Shown in pieces: positions 14,659 through 23,028 of a DNA stretch of 64,000 nucleotides (its first letter is position 1; each line of letters opens with the position of its first letter). A program made the position numbers and the translations under genes. The stretch is from Alterluteimonas quercicellularis (GTDB lineage: Bacteria > Pseudomonadota > Gammaproteobacteria > Xanthomonadales > Xanthomonadaceae): contig NZ_JAIWPR010000025.1 in the NCBI RefSeq assembly GCF_021191635.1, positions 27,608-91,607 on the forward strand. The letters run 5' to 3'. Under the pieces are notes generated by a model. That model was not told the origin of the DNA. It searched no databases and worked only from the letters and a program-made list of their open reading frames with translations.

Positions 14659-16596
14659 ATGACGGGCGCGGACGAGGGCAGGCGAGTGCAGACGACGGGG
14701 GACATGCGCATGACGAGCGGGATGCGGGGCTTCGGCCGCTGGCCGGAGGCGGTGGCGGCGGCGGTGCTGGTGGCGGTGCTGGGTCTGGCGGTGGCGATGC
14801 GGCCGGCGGCGACGGAGGGCGATGCGCCTGCGTCCGCCGCGCCCGCGACCGGCGCCTCGTCGTTCGCGATCCGCGACGTGCGCATCTTCGACGGCGAGGG
14901 CGTGGTCGAGCGCGGCACCGTGCTGGTCCGCGACGGACGGATCGAGGCGGCCGGCGCCGACGTACCGGTGCCCGGGGGGATGGAGACGATCGACGGCGCC
15001 GGCGGCACGCTGCTGCCCGGCCTGATCGATGCGCACGTGCACGCCTGGGGCGACGCGCAGGCCGACGCGCTGCGCTTCGGCACGACGACCGCGCTCGACA
15101 TGCACGGCATGGCCGACCGCCTGCCGGCGCTGCGCGCGCAGCGCGAGTCGCTCGCGCCGACCGCGCAGGCCGACCTGTGGGCGGCCGGCTACGCGGTCAC
15201 CGCGCCGGACGGGCACGGCACCCAGTACGGCTTCCCGGTGCCGACCGTCGATGCCGGCACCGACATCCCGGCCTTCGTCGCCGAGCGCGTCGCCGAGGGC
15301 GCCGACTTCGTCAAGCTGATCGTCGAGGACCTGAGCGGCTACGGTGCCGGACAGCGGCTGCCCACGCTGTCGCCGGCGCAGGTGCGCGAGGTGGCCGCGG
15401 CCGCGCATGCGCACGGCAGGCTCGCGCTGGCGCACGTGTCCACCGCGGACAGCGCGCGCGAGGCGCTGGCCGCCGGCGTCGACGGCTTCGTGCACGTGTT
15501 CGACGACGCCGTCGCCGACGAGGCCTTCGTGGCCGCAGCCGCTGAGCGCGGCGCGTTCGTGGTGCCGACGCTGTCGGTGATCGCCTCCGTCGCCGGCGAC
15601 GACGGCGGCCGCCGGCTGGCCGCCGACCCGGCGCTGTCGCCGCTGCTGAGCCCGGGCCAGCGCGCCTCGCTGGAGGCGACGATGGCGCGGCAGCCGCGCC
15701 CGCAGCGGCTGCGCGATGCGCTGGAGAGCGTGCGCCGGCTGCATGCGGCCGGGGTGCCGATCCTGGCCGGCACCGATGCGCCCAACCCCGGCACCGCGCA
15801 CGGCGCCAGCCTGCACGGCGAGCTGGCGCTGCTGGTGCGCGCCGGCCTGAGCCCGCGCGAGGCGCTGGCCGCGGCGACCTCGCGGCCGGCCGCACGCTTC
15901 GGCCTGCGCGACCGCGGCCGCATCGCACCGGGCCTGCGCGCGGACCTGGTGCTGGTCGAGGGCGACCCGCTGGCCGACATCGCCGCCACCCGTGCGATCC
16001 GCGGCGTGTGGAAGAACGGCCGCCGCGTGGAGCGCGATCCGCCGCCCGCGGAGACCGCGGGCGCCGCACCGCAGGCGACGCGGATCGCCGACTTCGACGG
16101 CGGGACGATCGAGGCCGCCTTCGGCGGCTGGCAGGCGACCAGCGACCGCATGGCCGGCGGCGGCTCGGACGCGCGGCTCGCGCTGGCCGAGGGCGGCGCG
16201 GCGGGCTCGCGCGGCGCGCTGGCGGTGGCCGGCGAGATCGCGCCGGGCTTCGCCTTCCCGTGGGCGGGCGCGATCTTCTTCCCCGCCTCGCAGCCGATGC
16301 AGGCGGTCGATCTCTCCGCGCGCAGCGAGCTGGTGTTCCAGGCGCGCGGCGACGGGCGCACCTACCAGGTGATGCTGTTCTCCGGCGCGTCCGAACAGGC
16401 CATGCCGAGCATGCAGCCGTTCGTCGCCGGACCGGAGTGGCGCGAGGTGCGGCTGCCGCTGTCCGCGTTCGCGGGCGCCGACCCCGCGCGGCTGCGCGGC
16501 ATTGCCTTCACCGCGGGCCTGCCCGAGGGCGCGTTCGCGTTCCGCATCGACGGCGTCGAACTGCGCCGGCCGCCGCCCGCGGGCGACGGGCCGTGA
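14659..16596 (+). CDS. Membrane-anchored or secreted amidohydrolase fused to a CIA30 domain
   Basis: The 645-aa protein has an N-terminal hydrophobic segment (about 30-47) that acts as a signal or anchor. An imidazolonepropionase-like amidohydrolase domain follows (about 65-460), with GLIDAHVHAWG for the metal-binding HxH, a Lys in DFVKLIVEDL, HVSTADSAREAL, and ILAGTDAPNPGTAHGASLHGE containing the last metal Asp. The C-terminal 150 residues (DFDGGTIEAAFGGWQ to FRIDGVELR) resemble the CIA30/galactose-binding-like fold. The reaction is unknown; relatives act on cyclic amides or dipeptides. The start at 14659 was taken from ORF length; in-frame ATGs at 14704 and 14713 would place the hydrophobic stretch closer to the N-terminus. 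It is in an operon with the ABC-2 pair and the sensor kinase. Confidence 0.8.
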   Translation: MTGADEGRRVQTTGDMRMTSGMRGFGRWPEAVAAAVLVAVLGLAVAMRPAATEGDAPASAAPATGASSFAIRDVRIFDGEGVVERGTVLVRDGRIEAAGADVPVPGGMETIDGAGGTLLPGLIDAHVHAWGDAQADALRFGTTTALDMHGMADRLPALRAQRESLAPTAQADLWAAGYAVTAPDGHGTQYGFPVPTVDAGTDIPAFVAERVAEGADFVKLIVEDLSGYGAGQRLPTLSPAQVREVAAAAHAHGRLALAHVSTADSAREALAAGVDGFVHVFDDAVADEAFVAAAAERGAFVVPTLSVIASVAGDDGGRRLAADPALSPLLSPGQRASLEATMARQPRPQRLRDALESVRRLHAAGVPILAGTDAPNPGTAHGASLHGELALLVRAGLSPREALAAATSRPAARFGLRDRGRIAPGLRADLVLVEGDPLADIAATRAIRGVWKNGRRVERDPPPAETAGAAPQATRIADFDGGTIEAAFGGWQATSDRMAGGGSDARLALAEGGAAGSRGALAVAGEIAPGFAFPWAGAIFFPASQPMQAVDLSARSELVFQARGDGRTYQVMLFSGASEQAMPSMQPFVAGPEWREVRLPLSAFAGADPARLRGIAFTAGLPEGAFAFRIDGVELRRPPPAGDGP

Positions 16597-16597
16597 C

Positions 16598-17818
16598 ATG
16601 ATCCGCGCAGGCGCTCCCGCCACCGATCCAGGGCCGCAGGTGCACCGTCCGACCCTCCTGCGCCGGTTCTCGCCGGCGCCCGATTCCCGGCTCGCCGCCA
16701 GCCGGCGGCATGGGCGGCCGCCGTGGGCCGACGCCATCCACCTGCTGTGGTCGGTGTGGGTGTTCATCGTCCCGATGTTCTCCCCGCACGGCTACGACCT
16801 GCGCTGGGCGCTGCTGACCGCGCTGTCCTACCCGGTGTTCGTGGCCCTGTTCGCCGGCACCCTGCTGGCGCCCGAGGCGCGGGTGCGGTGGTACGCCGCG
16901 GGGATGGTCGCGCTGTGCCTGGCCCTGCTGCCGTGGTACCCGTCGGGACTGAGCTACTTCGTGTTCGGCTGCGTGATGCTGGGCGCCGCGGGCTGGCGCT
17001 CGGTCTGGGCCTACCTGGGCGCGCTGCTGCTGCTCAACGCGCTGCTGCTGCTCGTGGCGCGCGGCATCGGCTATCCCTGGTCGGCGCTGGCGTGGATGCC
17101 GGTGACCACGCTGGTCATCGGCCTGATCGTGCAGGTGGAGCGGCAGGTCGAGGAGAAGGACGCCGCGCTGCGGCTGTCGCACGACGAGGTGCGGCGGCTG
17201 GCGGCGCTGGCCGAGCGCGAGCGCATCGGCCGCGACCTGCACGACCTGCTCGGCCACACGCTGTCGATGGTCGCGCTGAAGTCCGACCTGGCCGGGCGCC
17301 TGCTGGCGCGCGACCCCGAGGCGGCCCGCCACGAGATCGCGGAGGTCAGCCGGGTGGCGCGCGATGCGCTGTCGCAGGTGCGCGGCGCGGTGAGCGGCAT
17401 CCGCGCCGCGGGACTCGCCGGGGAGCTCGCCTCGGCGCGGCTGCTGCTGGAGACCAGCGGCGTCGCCTTCGACTACCGGATCGACGAGGGCTTCGCGCGG
17501 CGCCCGCTGCCGGCGGGCGTGGAGAGCGCGCTCGCGCTGACCTTGCGCGAGGCGGCCACCAACGTCCAGCGCCACGCCGGCGCGCGACGGGCCGAGGCCG
17601 CGCTGGACGTGGAAGGGGAGGAGGCGGTGCTGCGGATCGCCGACGACGGCCACGGCGGCGCCATCGTGCCGGGCAACGGACTGTCGGGCATGCGCGAGCG
17701 CATCGAGGCCCTGCGCGGCAGCCTGCGCATCGAGTCCGAGCGCGGCCGCGGCACCCGGCTGCAGGCGCGCGTGCCGCTGGGCGGTGCGCGCGACCCTAAC
17801 CGAGAAGGGAGACGTTGA
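16598..17818 (+). CDS. DesK-like membrane sensor histidine kinase
   Basis: A 406-aa sensor kinase. Four to five transmembrane helices lie at about 40-175, followed by a short coiled region (QVERQVEEKDAALRLSHDEV). The HisKA_3 dimerisation motif RIGRDLHDLLGHTLSMVALK carries the phospho-accepting His215. The HATPase domain has LREAATNVQRHA (N box), IADDGHGG and GNGLSGMRERIEALRG (G boxes). The start at 16598 is 1 bp after the amidohydrolase stop. Its natural partner, the NarL-type regulator at 18639, is separated from it by an antisense toxin-antitoxin module. The last residues after ARVPL (GGARDPNREGRR) run into that module, and the coding ends overlap by 23 bp. Confidence 0.88.
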   Translation: MIRAGAPATDPGPQVHRPTLLRRFSPAPDSRLAASRRHGRPPWADAIHLLWSVWVFIVPMFSPHGYDLRWALLTALSYPVFVALFAGTLLAPEARVRWYAAGMVALCLALLPWYPSGLSYFVFGCVMLGAAGWRSVWAYLGALLLLNALLLLVARGIGYPWSALAWMPVTTLVIGLIVQVERQVEEKDAALRLSHDEVRRLAALAERERIGRDLHDLLGHTLSMVALKSDLAGRLLARDPEAARHEIAEVSRVARDALSQVRGAVSGIRAAGLAGELASARLLLETSGVAFDYRIDEGFARRPLPAGVESALALTLREAATNVQRHAGARRAEAALDVEGEEAVLRIADDGHGGAIVPGNGLSGMRERIEALRGSLRIESERGRGTRLQARVPLGGARDPNREGRR

Positions 17819-18206
17819 GGCCCTGGACCCGCTGGAACGACGCGTCGCCCGTCAGCAGCACATGCTCCGGCCCCAACTGCAGGCAGCTCGCGGCCTGCAA
17901 GGCGTCGGGCGTGCGCAGCCCGTGCCTGACGCGAATGGCGGTGGCCAGTTCCACGACGTCGCGGCTCAGCTCCACCCACACCAGGTCCGGTCGCGCGAAG
18001 AAGGCATCGAACAGCGCCAGTGTCGTGGCGTCGCCGTGCTTGAGGGGTCCCACGCGGCATTCCAGCCAGGACAGGCGGCTGACCGCGGCGCCCAGATCGG
18101 CGTGCGTCTCCGACACGGCGACGAGCTGGCTGCGCACGCGCTGTGCAAAGGGCTCGGTGCCCTCGATCAGATAGATCAGGGCGCTGGCATCGAAGAACGC
18201 GATCAC
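17796..18206 (-). CDS. vapC: PIN-domain toxin (VapC-like ribonuclease)
   Basis: A 136-aa type II toxin, expected to be a Mg-dependent RNase that cuts tRNA or other RNAs when free of antitoxin. The four acidic PIN positions are visible: FFDASALIYLIEG (Asp6), LSWLECRV (Glu), RTPDALQAA (Asp) and LLTGDASF (Asp). The start is GTG at 18206, overlapping the antitoxin stop (GTGA), which couples translation. The 3' end overlaps the end of the DesK-like kinase by 23 bp in convergent orientation. The PIN/Phd pairing is a common hybrid arrangement. Confidence 0.88.
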   Translation of the reverse strand: MIAFFDASALIYLIEGTEPFAQRVRSQLVAVSETHADLGAAVSRLSWLECRVGPLKHGDATTLALFDAFFARPDLVWVELSRDVVELATAIRVRHGLRTPDALQAASCLQLGPEHVLLTGDASFQRVQGLNVSLLG

Positions 18207-18469
18207 CAGGTGCGCTGATCGGCGAGCGACGCGTCGATGTCCGCCTTGTCGCGGCTGCCCGTGGCGGGTTGCGCCAGCAGCCATTGCAGTGCGGTCATGC
18301 CCGGACGGCCTTGCGGCTGCTCGCCGGTGAGACGCAGGTAGTCTTCCTCGCTGAGCACGACCGCGGCCGGCTTGTTGCGCTTGACGATCCGCAGCGGGCC
18401 TCGCCGGAGGCCTTCTTCGATCGCGGCCATGCCGCGGCGTTTGATCTCGGCGACGGTCACGGTGTTCAT
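18203..18469 (-). CDS. Phd/YefM-family antitoxin
   Basis: An 88-aa antitoxin. The N-terminal half VTVAEIKRRGMAAIEEGL, then RIVKRNKPAAVVLSEEDYLRL, is the Phd/YefM DNA-binding fold. The C-terminal part (LLAQPATGSRDKADIDASL) would wrap around and block the PIN toxin. The start at 18469 was chosen over a more distal ATG at 18556 because the latter lies upstream of the predicted promoter and the Phd fold begins at MNTVTVAE. Such antitoxins usually repress their own promoter, here at 18499-18527. Confidence 0.88.
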   Translation of the reverse strand: MNTVTVAEIKRRGMAAIEEGLRRGPLRIVKRNKPAAVVLSEEDYLRLTGEQPQGRPGMTALQWLLAQPATGSRDKADIDASLADQRTW

Positions 18470-18498
18470 GGGTCCGTTCCAGTACTTTTGAGGTGTGA

Positions 18499-18527
18499 AT
18501 GATACCGGTTTCAGTACCATTTGGCAA
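18499..18527 (-). promoter_or_regulatory. Sigma-70 promoter of the toxin-antitoxin module
   Basis: On the minus strand TTGCCA (18527-18522), an exact 17-bp spacer and TATCAT (18504-18499). Transcription would begin near 18492, 23 nt before the antitoxin ATG. The spacer contains the palindrome ACCGGT and the element GGTACT, possible contacts for the autoregulating antitoxin. The surrounding sequence is clearly richer in A+T than the neighbouring genes. Confidence 0.65.
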
Positions 18528-18638
18528 TCGAACGGGATGACGCTGCCAGTTTCCAATGCTGCCGCGCCACGCGGGGCGGCCGGCGACGCCGGCGCGGTCT
18601 GCTAACGTCGCGCGCATGCCGACGCGCCTCGCCCGCCG

Positions 18639-19241
18639 ATGATCCGCATCCTGCTGGCCGAGGACCAGGCACTGGTGCGCGGCGCGCTGGCCGCGCTGCT
18701 GGGGCTGGAAGCGGATCTGGAGGTGGTCGCGGCCTGCGCCGACGGCGAGCGCGCCTGGGCCGAACTGCAGCGGCTGACGCCGGACGTGCTGGTCACCGAC
18801 ATCGAGATGCCCGGGATCACCGGCCTGGAGCTGGCGCAGCGGGTGCAGCGCCACGGGCTGCCGGTGCGGGTGGTGATCGTCACCACCTTCGCCCGCGCCG
18901 GCTACCTGCGCCGCGCGCTGGACGCCGGCGTGGCCGGCTACCTGCTCAAGGACGCGCCGGCCGAGCAGCTGGCGCAGGCGCTGCGGCAGGTGCACCGCGG
19001 CGGCCGCGCGATCGACCCGCAGCTGGCGCTGGAAGCCTGGTCGGAGCCCGACCCGCTCAGCGACCGCGAGCGGCAGGCGCTGCGGCTGGCCGGGGAGGGC
19101 CTGTCGGCGACCGAGATCGCCGCGCGGCTGCACCTCTCGCACGGCACCGTGCGCAACTACCTGTCCGAGGCGATCGGCAAGCTCGGCGCGGGCAACCGCA
19201 TCGAGGCCTACCGGCTGGCCCGGCAGAAGGGCTGGCTCTGA
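18639..19241 (+). CDS. NarL/DesR-type response regulator
   Basis: A 200-aa two-component regulator. The receiver domain has acidic residues in LLAEDQALVRG, the phospho-acceptor Asp54 in LVTDIEMPGITG, the Thr of IVTTFAR and the Lys of YLLKDAP. The LuxR-type helix-turn-helix (about 140-200) has LSDRERQALRLAGEGLSATE and LSHGTVRNYLSEAIGKLGA. It is the expected partner of the DesK-like kinase at 16598-17818 and probably controls the ABC-2/amidohydrolase operon. The Phd/PIN module interrupts what should be one transcript, so this gene needs its own promoter, which I could not place with confidence in the 82-bp gap before it. Confidence 0.9.
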   Translation: MIRILLAEDQALVRGALAALLGLEADLEVVAACADGERAWAELQRLTPDVLVTDIEMPGITGLELAQRVQRHGLPVRVVIVTTFARAGYLRRALDAGVAGYLLKDAPAEQLAQALRQVHRGGRAIDPQLALEAWSEPDPLSDRERQALRLAGEGLSATEIAARLHLSHGTVRNYLSEAIGKLGAGNRIEAYRLARQKGWL

Positions 19242-19307
19242 GCGCCCGAGGCCCGGCCGCGGGCTTCCCGGTAGACTGTGGGCCCCCGTTCCGCCCGGCC
19301 TGCCGCC

Positions 19308-19505
19308 ATGTCCGCACCCGCCCAGCCCGAACAAGCCAACGCCCAGCAGCGCTACGAGGTCCACCGCAGCGACCTGCCGCTGAGCTGCCCGCTGCCGTCG
19401 ATGGGGCTGTGGAACTCGCATCCGCGCGTGTACCTGCCGATCGAGGCCGAGAACGGCGAGGCCGACTGCCCGTACTGCGGCGCGCACTTCGTTCTTGTCG
19501 ACTGA
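19308..19505 (+). CDS. Small zinc-finger-domain protein
   Basis: A 65-aa protein with a single Cys/His cluster: LSCPLPSMGLWNSHPRVYLPIE followed by DCPYCGAHFVLVD is carried on one short domain that could bind one zinc ion through CP...H...CPYC. Similar small proteins, related to the zinc domain of the complex I NDUFS6 subunit, are widespread in proteobacteria, and their role is not established. The start at 19308 follows a conventional spacer after the response regulator. It ends just before the glycosyltransferase gene. Confidence 0.82.
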   Translation: MSAPAQPEQANAQQRYEVHRSDLPLSCPLPSMGLWNSHPRVYLPIEAENGEADCPYCGAHFVLVD

Positions 19506-19518
19506 GCGCGGCGCGACC

Positions 19519-20628
19519 GTGCGCCGGCTGCGCGTGGTCCAGCTGCTGCCGGCGCTGAACTCGGGCGGGGTCGAGCGCTCGACCCTGGAGATCGCCCGGG
19601 CGCTGGTCGCCGCCGGCCACGAGGCGGTGGTGGTGTCCGCCGGCGGCCGCCTGGTGCCCGCGCTGGAGGCGGCCGGGGCCGAGCACGTCGCCGTGGACAT
19701 CGGCCGCAAGTCCCTGCTCACCCTGCGCCATGCGCGCACGCTGCGGCGGCTGTTCGCCGAGCGCGCGCCCGACATCGTCCACGCCCGCTCGCGCCTGCCG
19801 GCCTGGCTCGGCTGGCGGGCGCTGCAGAGCCTGCCGGCCGCGCGCCGGCCGCGCTTCGTCACCACCGTGCACGGGCTCAACTCGCCCTCGCGCTACAGCG
19901 CGGTCATGACCCGCGGCGAGCGCGTGATCTGCGTGTCGGAGACGGTGCGCGCCTACGTGCTCGCGCACTACCCCGGCACCGATCCGCAGCGCCTGCGGGT
20001 GATCCCGCGAGGGATCGACCCCGCCGCGTTCCCGCGCCGGCCGGCGCCCGACCGCGCCGCGCGCGGGGCGGCCGCCGCCGCGCACCCGCCGCTGGGCGGC
20101 GGCGGGCCGCTGCTGCTGCTGCCCGGGCGCGGCACCCGGCTCAAGGGCCACGGCGATGGCATCGCCCTGCTGCGCGCGCTGCGCGCCGGCGGCCTCGATG
20201 CGCGGCTGTGGATGCCCGGCGCGCGCGAGCCCGGCCGCGAACGCTACGTGGCCGAGCTGGAGGCCGAGGCCGCGGAAGCGGGCGTGGCCGGGGCGCTGGC
20301 GCTGACCGCGCCCACCGACGCCATCGCCGAGGCCTACGCCGCCGCCGACCTGGTCCTGCAGCTCTCGCGCAAGCCCGAGGCCTTCGGCCGCACCGTGCTG
20401 GAGGCGCTGTCGGTCGGCCGGCCGGTGCTGGGCTGGGCCCACGGCGGCGTCGGCGACCTGCTGCGCGAGCGGCTGCCGGAGGGCGCCGTGCCGCCGTTCG
20501 ACGCCGACGCGCTGGCCGCGCGCGCGCGCGGCCTGCTCGCCCGCCCGCCCGCGATTGCTACGATGCCCGACACCCTCGCGGCCATGCAGGCCGCCACGCT
20601 CGCCGTCTACGCCGAACTCTGCCCATGA
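19519..20628 (+). CDS. Glycosyltransferase family 4 (GT-B) protein, probable LPS core transferase
   Basis: A 369-aa cytoplasmic glycosyltransferase that probably adds a sugar to the lipopolysaccharide core or to O-antigen precursors. The N-terminal Rossmann domain has LPALNSGGVERSTLEIARAL, VHARSRLPAWLGWRAL and TTVHGLNSPSRYSAV. The C-terminal donor-binding domain has LLLPGRGTRLKGHGDGIALL and the GT4 motif KPEAFGRTVLEALSVGRPVLG with the conserved E-x7-E. The GTG at 19519 was chosen as start; a TTG at 19495 overlapping the zinc-finger gene is an alternative. The stop overlaps the O-antigen ligase start (ATGA). Donor and acceptor are unknown. Confidence 0.85.
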   Translation: MRRLRVVQLLPALNSGGVERSTLEIARALVAAGHEAVVVSAGGRLVPALEAAGAEHVAVDIGRKSLLTLRHARTLRRLFAERAPDIVHARSRLPAWLGWRALQSLPAARRPRFVTTVHGLNSPSRYSAVMTRGERVICVSETVRAYVLAHYPGTDPQRLRVIPRGIDPAAFPRRPAPDRAARGAAAAAHPPLGGGGPLLLLPGRGTRLKGHGDGIALLRALRAGGLDARLWMPGAREPGRERYVAELEAEAAEAGVAGALALTAPTDAIAEAYAAADLVLQLSRKPEAFGRTVLEALSVGRPVLGWAHGGVGDLLRERLPEGAVPPFDADALAARARGLLARPPAIATMPDTLAAMQAATLAVYAELCP

Positions 20629-21959
20629 CCCCGATCCCGCCCCCCGCCGGTTCCGAGGCGCCCGGATGGCGCTGGGCGCCCCACTGGGTGCTCGCCTTCG
20701 TGGCGCTGTGGCCGATGCCCGGCTACGCCGAGGGCGTGATGGTGGTCGGCGCGCTGATCGCGATCGTGCGCCTGCTGATGGCGCGCTTCCGCGGCGGCAA
20801 GGCGCTGCTGAGCCCGCAGGCCTGGGCGCTGACCACGGTGCTGTTCGCCGCCTACTGGCTGCCCGAGGTGTTCTCGACGGTCGGCGCGGTCGATCCCGGG
20901 CGCAGCGCCCGCGAGGCGGTGGTCGACATCCGCTACCTGCCCTTCCTGTGGCTGGTCGCCGCCTCGGTGGCCGACAGCCGCGGCCTGCGCATCACCCTCG
21001 GCGGCATGGCCGTGATCGTGGCGGTGTGGACGCTCGACGCCCTGGTCGAGGGCCTGTTCGGCACCAGCCCGCTGTTCTGGGGCCTGGACGTCGCCAAGCA
21101 GCTGGTCAGCGGCCGGCCGATGTGCAGCGCCGAGGACGTGGCCGCGCTCGACCGCCTGGGCGGCGTGCTGGGCCCCTGCAACCTCAAGATGGGCGTGGTG
21201 CTGGCCAGCCTGTCGCCGTTCCTGCTCTACGCGGCCGGCCGCCGCTTCGGCTCGGCGGGCTGGATCGCGGCCGCGGCCGCGGTCGGCGTGATCGTGCTGC
21301 TGGCCGGGTCGCGCGCGTCCTGGGTGACCTACGCGCTGGTGCTGCTGTTCTCCGGCTGGCGGCTGCTGGGCTGGAAGCGGCTGCTGCTGGTCTTCGCCGC
21401 CGGCGCCGCGGTGCTGGCCGCGCTGACCGCGTTCTCGCCGCAGGTGCGCGAGCGCGTGGAGCGCACCGCGCAGGCGCTGACCGCCGACGAGTCCGGGGTC
21501 GACATGGCGCTGTCCGGGCGCACGCGGATCTGGGGCTCGGCGGTGTGCATGGTCGGCGAGTCGCCGGTCAACGGCGTCGGCGTGCGCGGCTTCCGCAAGG
21601 CCTTCGACGACTGCGACCCGGCCGCCGGCGAGGTGCCCGTGTGGGGCGACGGGCCGGCGCTGCACGCGCACCAGATCGTGCTGGAGGTCGCCTCCGAGAC
21701 CGGCGTGCTGGGCCTGCTGCTGTGGCTGGCCGGCGCGGCCATGGCCTGGCGCGCCTGGCGCTACGCCGACGCCGCCGCCCGCGAGCGCGCGCGCCCGGCG
21801 ATGCTGGCGCTGGCGGTCACGGTGTTCCCCTTCAACACCCATCTCGCCTTCTACTCGACGTTCTGGGGCGGCCTGACCCTGCTGCTGGCCGCGCTGTACG
21901 CCGGCAGCCTGCTCGGGCGGCCCGAGCGCCCGCCGGAAGCGGAACCCGCGGCGGCGTAG
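20625..21959 (+). CDS. waaL: O-antigen ligase family protein (WaaL-like)
   Basis: An inner-membrane glycosyltransferase that joins O-antigen from undecaprenyl diphosphate to the lipid A core on the periplasmic side. The 444-aa protein has about ten to twelve predicted helices. A large periplasmic loop (about 290-365) contains SGRTRIWGSAVCMV, and the ligase signature HAHQIVLEVASETGVLGLLLW, equivalent to the H-N-x-x-L...ETG motif of WaaL proteins, follows it. It overlaps the GT4 gene by ATGA and is followed by a palindromic repeat pair. Identity as an O-antigen ligase rather than a related polymerase rests on that motif and the LPS neighbours. Confidence 0.83.
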   Translation: MTPIPPPAGSEAPGWRWAPHWVLAFVALWPMPGYAEGVMVVGALIAIVRLLMARFRGGKALLSPQAWALTTVLFAAYWLPEVFSTVGAVDPGRSAREAVVDIRYLPFLWLVAASVADSRGLRITLGGMAVIVAVWTLDALVEGLFGTSPLFWGLDVAKQLVSGRPMCSAEDVAALDRLGGVLGPCNLKMGVVLASLSPFLLYAAGRRFGSAGWIAAAAAVGVIVLLAGSRASWVTYALVLLFSGWRLLGWKRLLLVFAAGAAVLAALTAFSPQVRERVERTAQALTADESGVDMALSGRTRIWGSAVCMVGESPVNGVGVRGFRKAFDDCDPAAGEVPVWGDGPALHAHQIVLEVASETGVLGLLLWLAGAAMAWRAWRYADAAARERARPAMLALAVTVFPFNTHLAFYSTFWGGLTLLLAALYAGSLLGRPERPPEAEPAAA

Positions 21960-21962
21960 CGG

Positions 21963-22038
21963 GTAGGAGCGCGCTCGCGCGCGACGCTTTTCTTGCCGCG
22001 TCGGAGGGAAGGAGCCTCGCGCGCGAGCGCGCTCCTAC
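21963..22038. repeat. Inverted pair of GTAGGAGCGCGCT palindromic repeats (REP-like)
   Basis: A 22-bp unit beginning GTAGGAGCGCGCTCGCG at 21963-21984 is repeated in inverse orientation at 22017-22038, so transcripts can fold into a long hairpin with a loop of about 32 nt. The distal arm touches the stop codon of the LpxL gene, and the proximal arm starts 3 bp after the waaL stop. Related copies occur at 36433-36576 and 58834-58910. It may serve as a bidirectional terminator between convergent genes. Confidence 0.88.
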
Positions 22039-22988
22039 TACGGATCGCGGCCCATGTCCCCGTACACGTCGCGCCCTTCGGGCTGGCGCTTGAAGCGGCG
22101 GTGGATCCACAGGTACTGCGCCGGCGCCGCGCGCGCCATCGCCTCGATGCCGGCGATCACCCGCGCGGTGTCGTCGTGCGCGCTGGCGGAGGGGAAGCCG
22201 GCCAGCGCCGGCGACATCCGCAGCGTGTAGCCGCCGTCGGCGCGGCGCTCGTGCTGGAACAGCACCACCGCCGCGCCCGACATCCGCGCCAGCTGGTGGG
22301 TGGAGGTGAGGCTGTGCGCGGGATGGCCGAAGAACGGCACGTAGACCGCATCGCCGCGGCTGGGGTCCTGGTCGGGCGCGTACCACAGCAGGCCGCCGCG
22401 CTTGAGGTGGCGCACGGTGCCGCGCACGTCCTGCTTGGGGAACATCGCCTGCGCGTAGCGGGCGCGGCCGCGCCGCACCGCCCATTCCATCGCGCCGGCG
22501 GCATGCGGCCGGTACATGCCGGCCAGCGGCGCGTGGTCGCACATCAGCCGTCCGCAGACCTCCAGGGTGGTGAAGTGCCCGGACACCACGATCACCCCGC
22601 GGCCGCCGGCGCGCGCCGCCTCCAGGTGCTCCAGGCCTTCCACGACCAGGCCGCGGCGCAGGGGCGCCACCGAGCCCCACCAGGCGCGCGAGAACTCGAA
22701 GAAGCCGATGCCCAGCGCGTGGAAGTGCGCGCGCAGCAGCGCGTCGCGCGCGGCCGCGTCGAGCCCGGGAAAGCACAGGGCCAGGTTGCGCGCGGCCACC
22801 TCGCGGCGCTGGCGCAGGGCGCCGCGCAGCGCATCGCCCAGGGCCCGGCCGAGCGCGCGCTGCCACGACCAGGGCAGCCGGGCCAGCGCGGCGGCGAGGC
22901 CGATGCCCAGCCATGCGGGCCAGTGGCGCGGGCCGAGCGGGGGACGCATCTCGGCGCCGGATGGGGTGGGGGCGGACATCGGGGGCAT
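22038..22988 (-). CDS. lpxL: Lipid A acyltransferase (LpxL/HtrB family)
   Basis: An inner-membrane acyltransferase that adds a secondary acyl chain to Kdo2-lipid IVA. The 316-aa protein has an N-terminal hydrophobic anchor (WPAWLGIGLAAALARLPW), the HX4D/E catalytic motif in VSGHFTTLEVCGR, GMYRPH, LLWYAPDQDPSRGDAVYVPFFG and VLFQHERR, all typical of LpxL/LpxM enzymes. The start may be ATG 22988 or ATG 22979; both precede the anchor. It is divergent from waaA with about 40 bp between starts, which suits joint regulation since WaaA makes its substrate. Confidence 0.88.
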   Translation of the reverse strand: MPPMSAPTPSGAEMRPPLGPRHWPAWLGIGLAAALARLPWSWQRALGRALGDALRGALRQRREVAARNLALCFPGLDAAARDALLRAHFHALGIGFFEFSRAWWGSVAPLRRGLVVEGLEHLEAARAGGRGVIVVSGHFTTLEVCGRLMCDHAPLAGMYRPHAAGAMEWAVRRGRARYAQAMFPKQDVRGTVRHLKRGGLLWYAPDQDPSRGDAVYVPFFGHPAHSLTSTHQLARMSGAAVVLFQHERRADGGYTLRMSPALAGFPSASAHDDTARVIAGIEAMARAAPAQYLWIHRRFKRQPEGRDVYGDMGRDP

Positions 22989-23028
22989 TTTACCGGCCCC
23001 GTCCGCGGGCGCGGTTATCCTTCGCCCC

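Noticed and set aside
13534..16767. Minus-strand open frame of over 1000 codons opposite the ABC and amidohydrolase genes
   Set aside because: Low-complexity His/Arg/Gln-rich translation, while the plus strand encodes recognisable proteins with conserved motifs across the same stretch.
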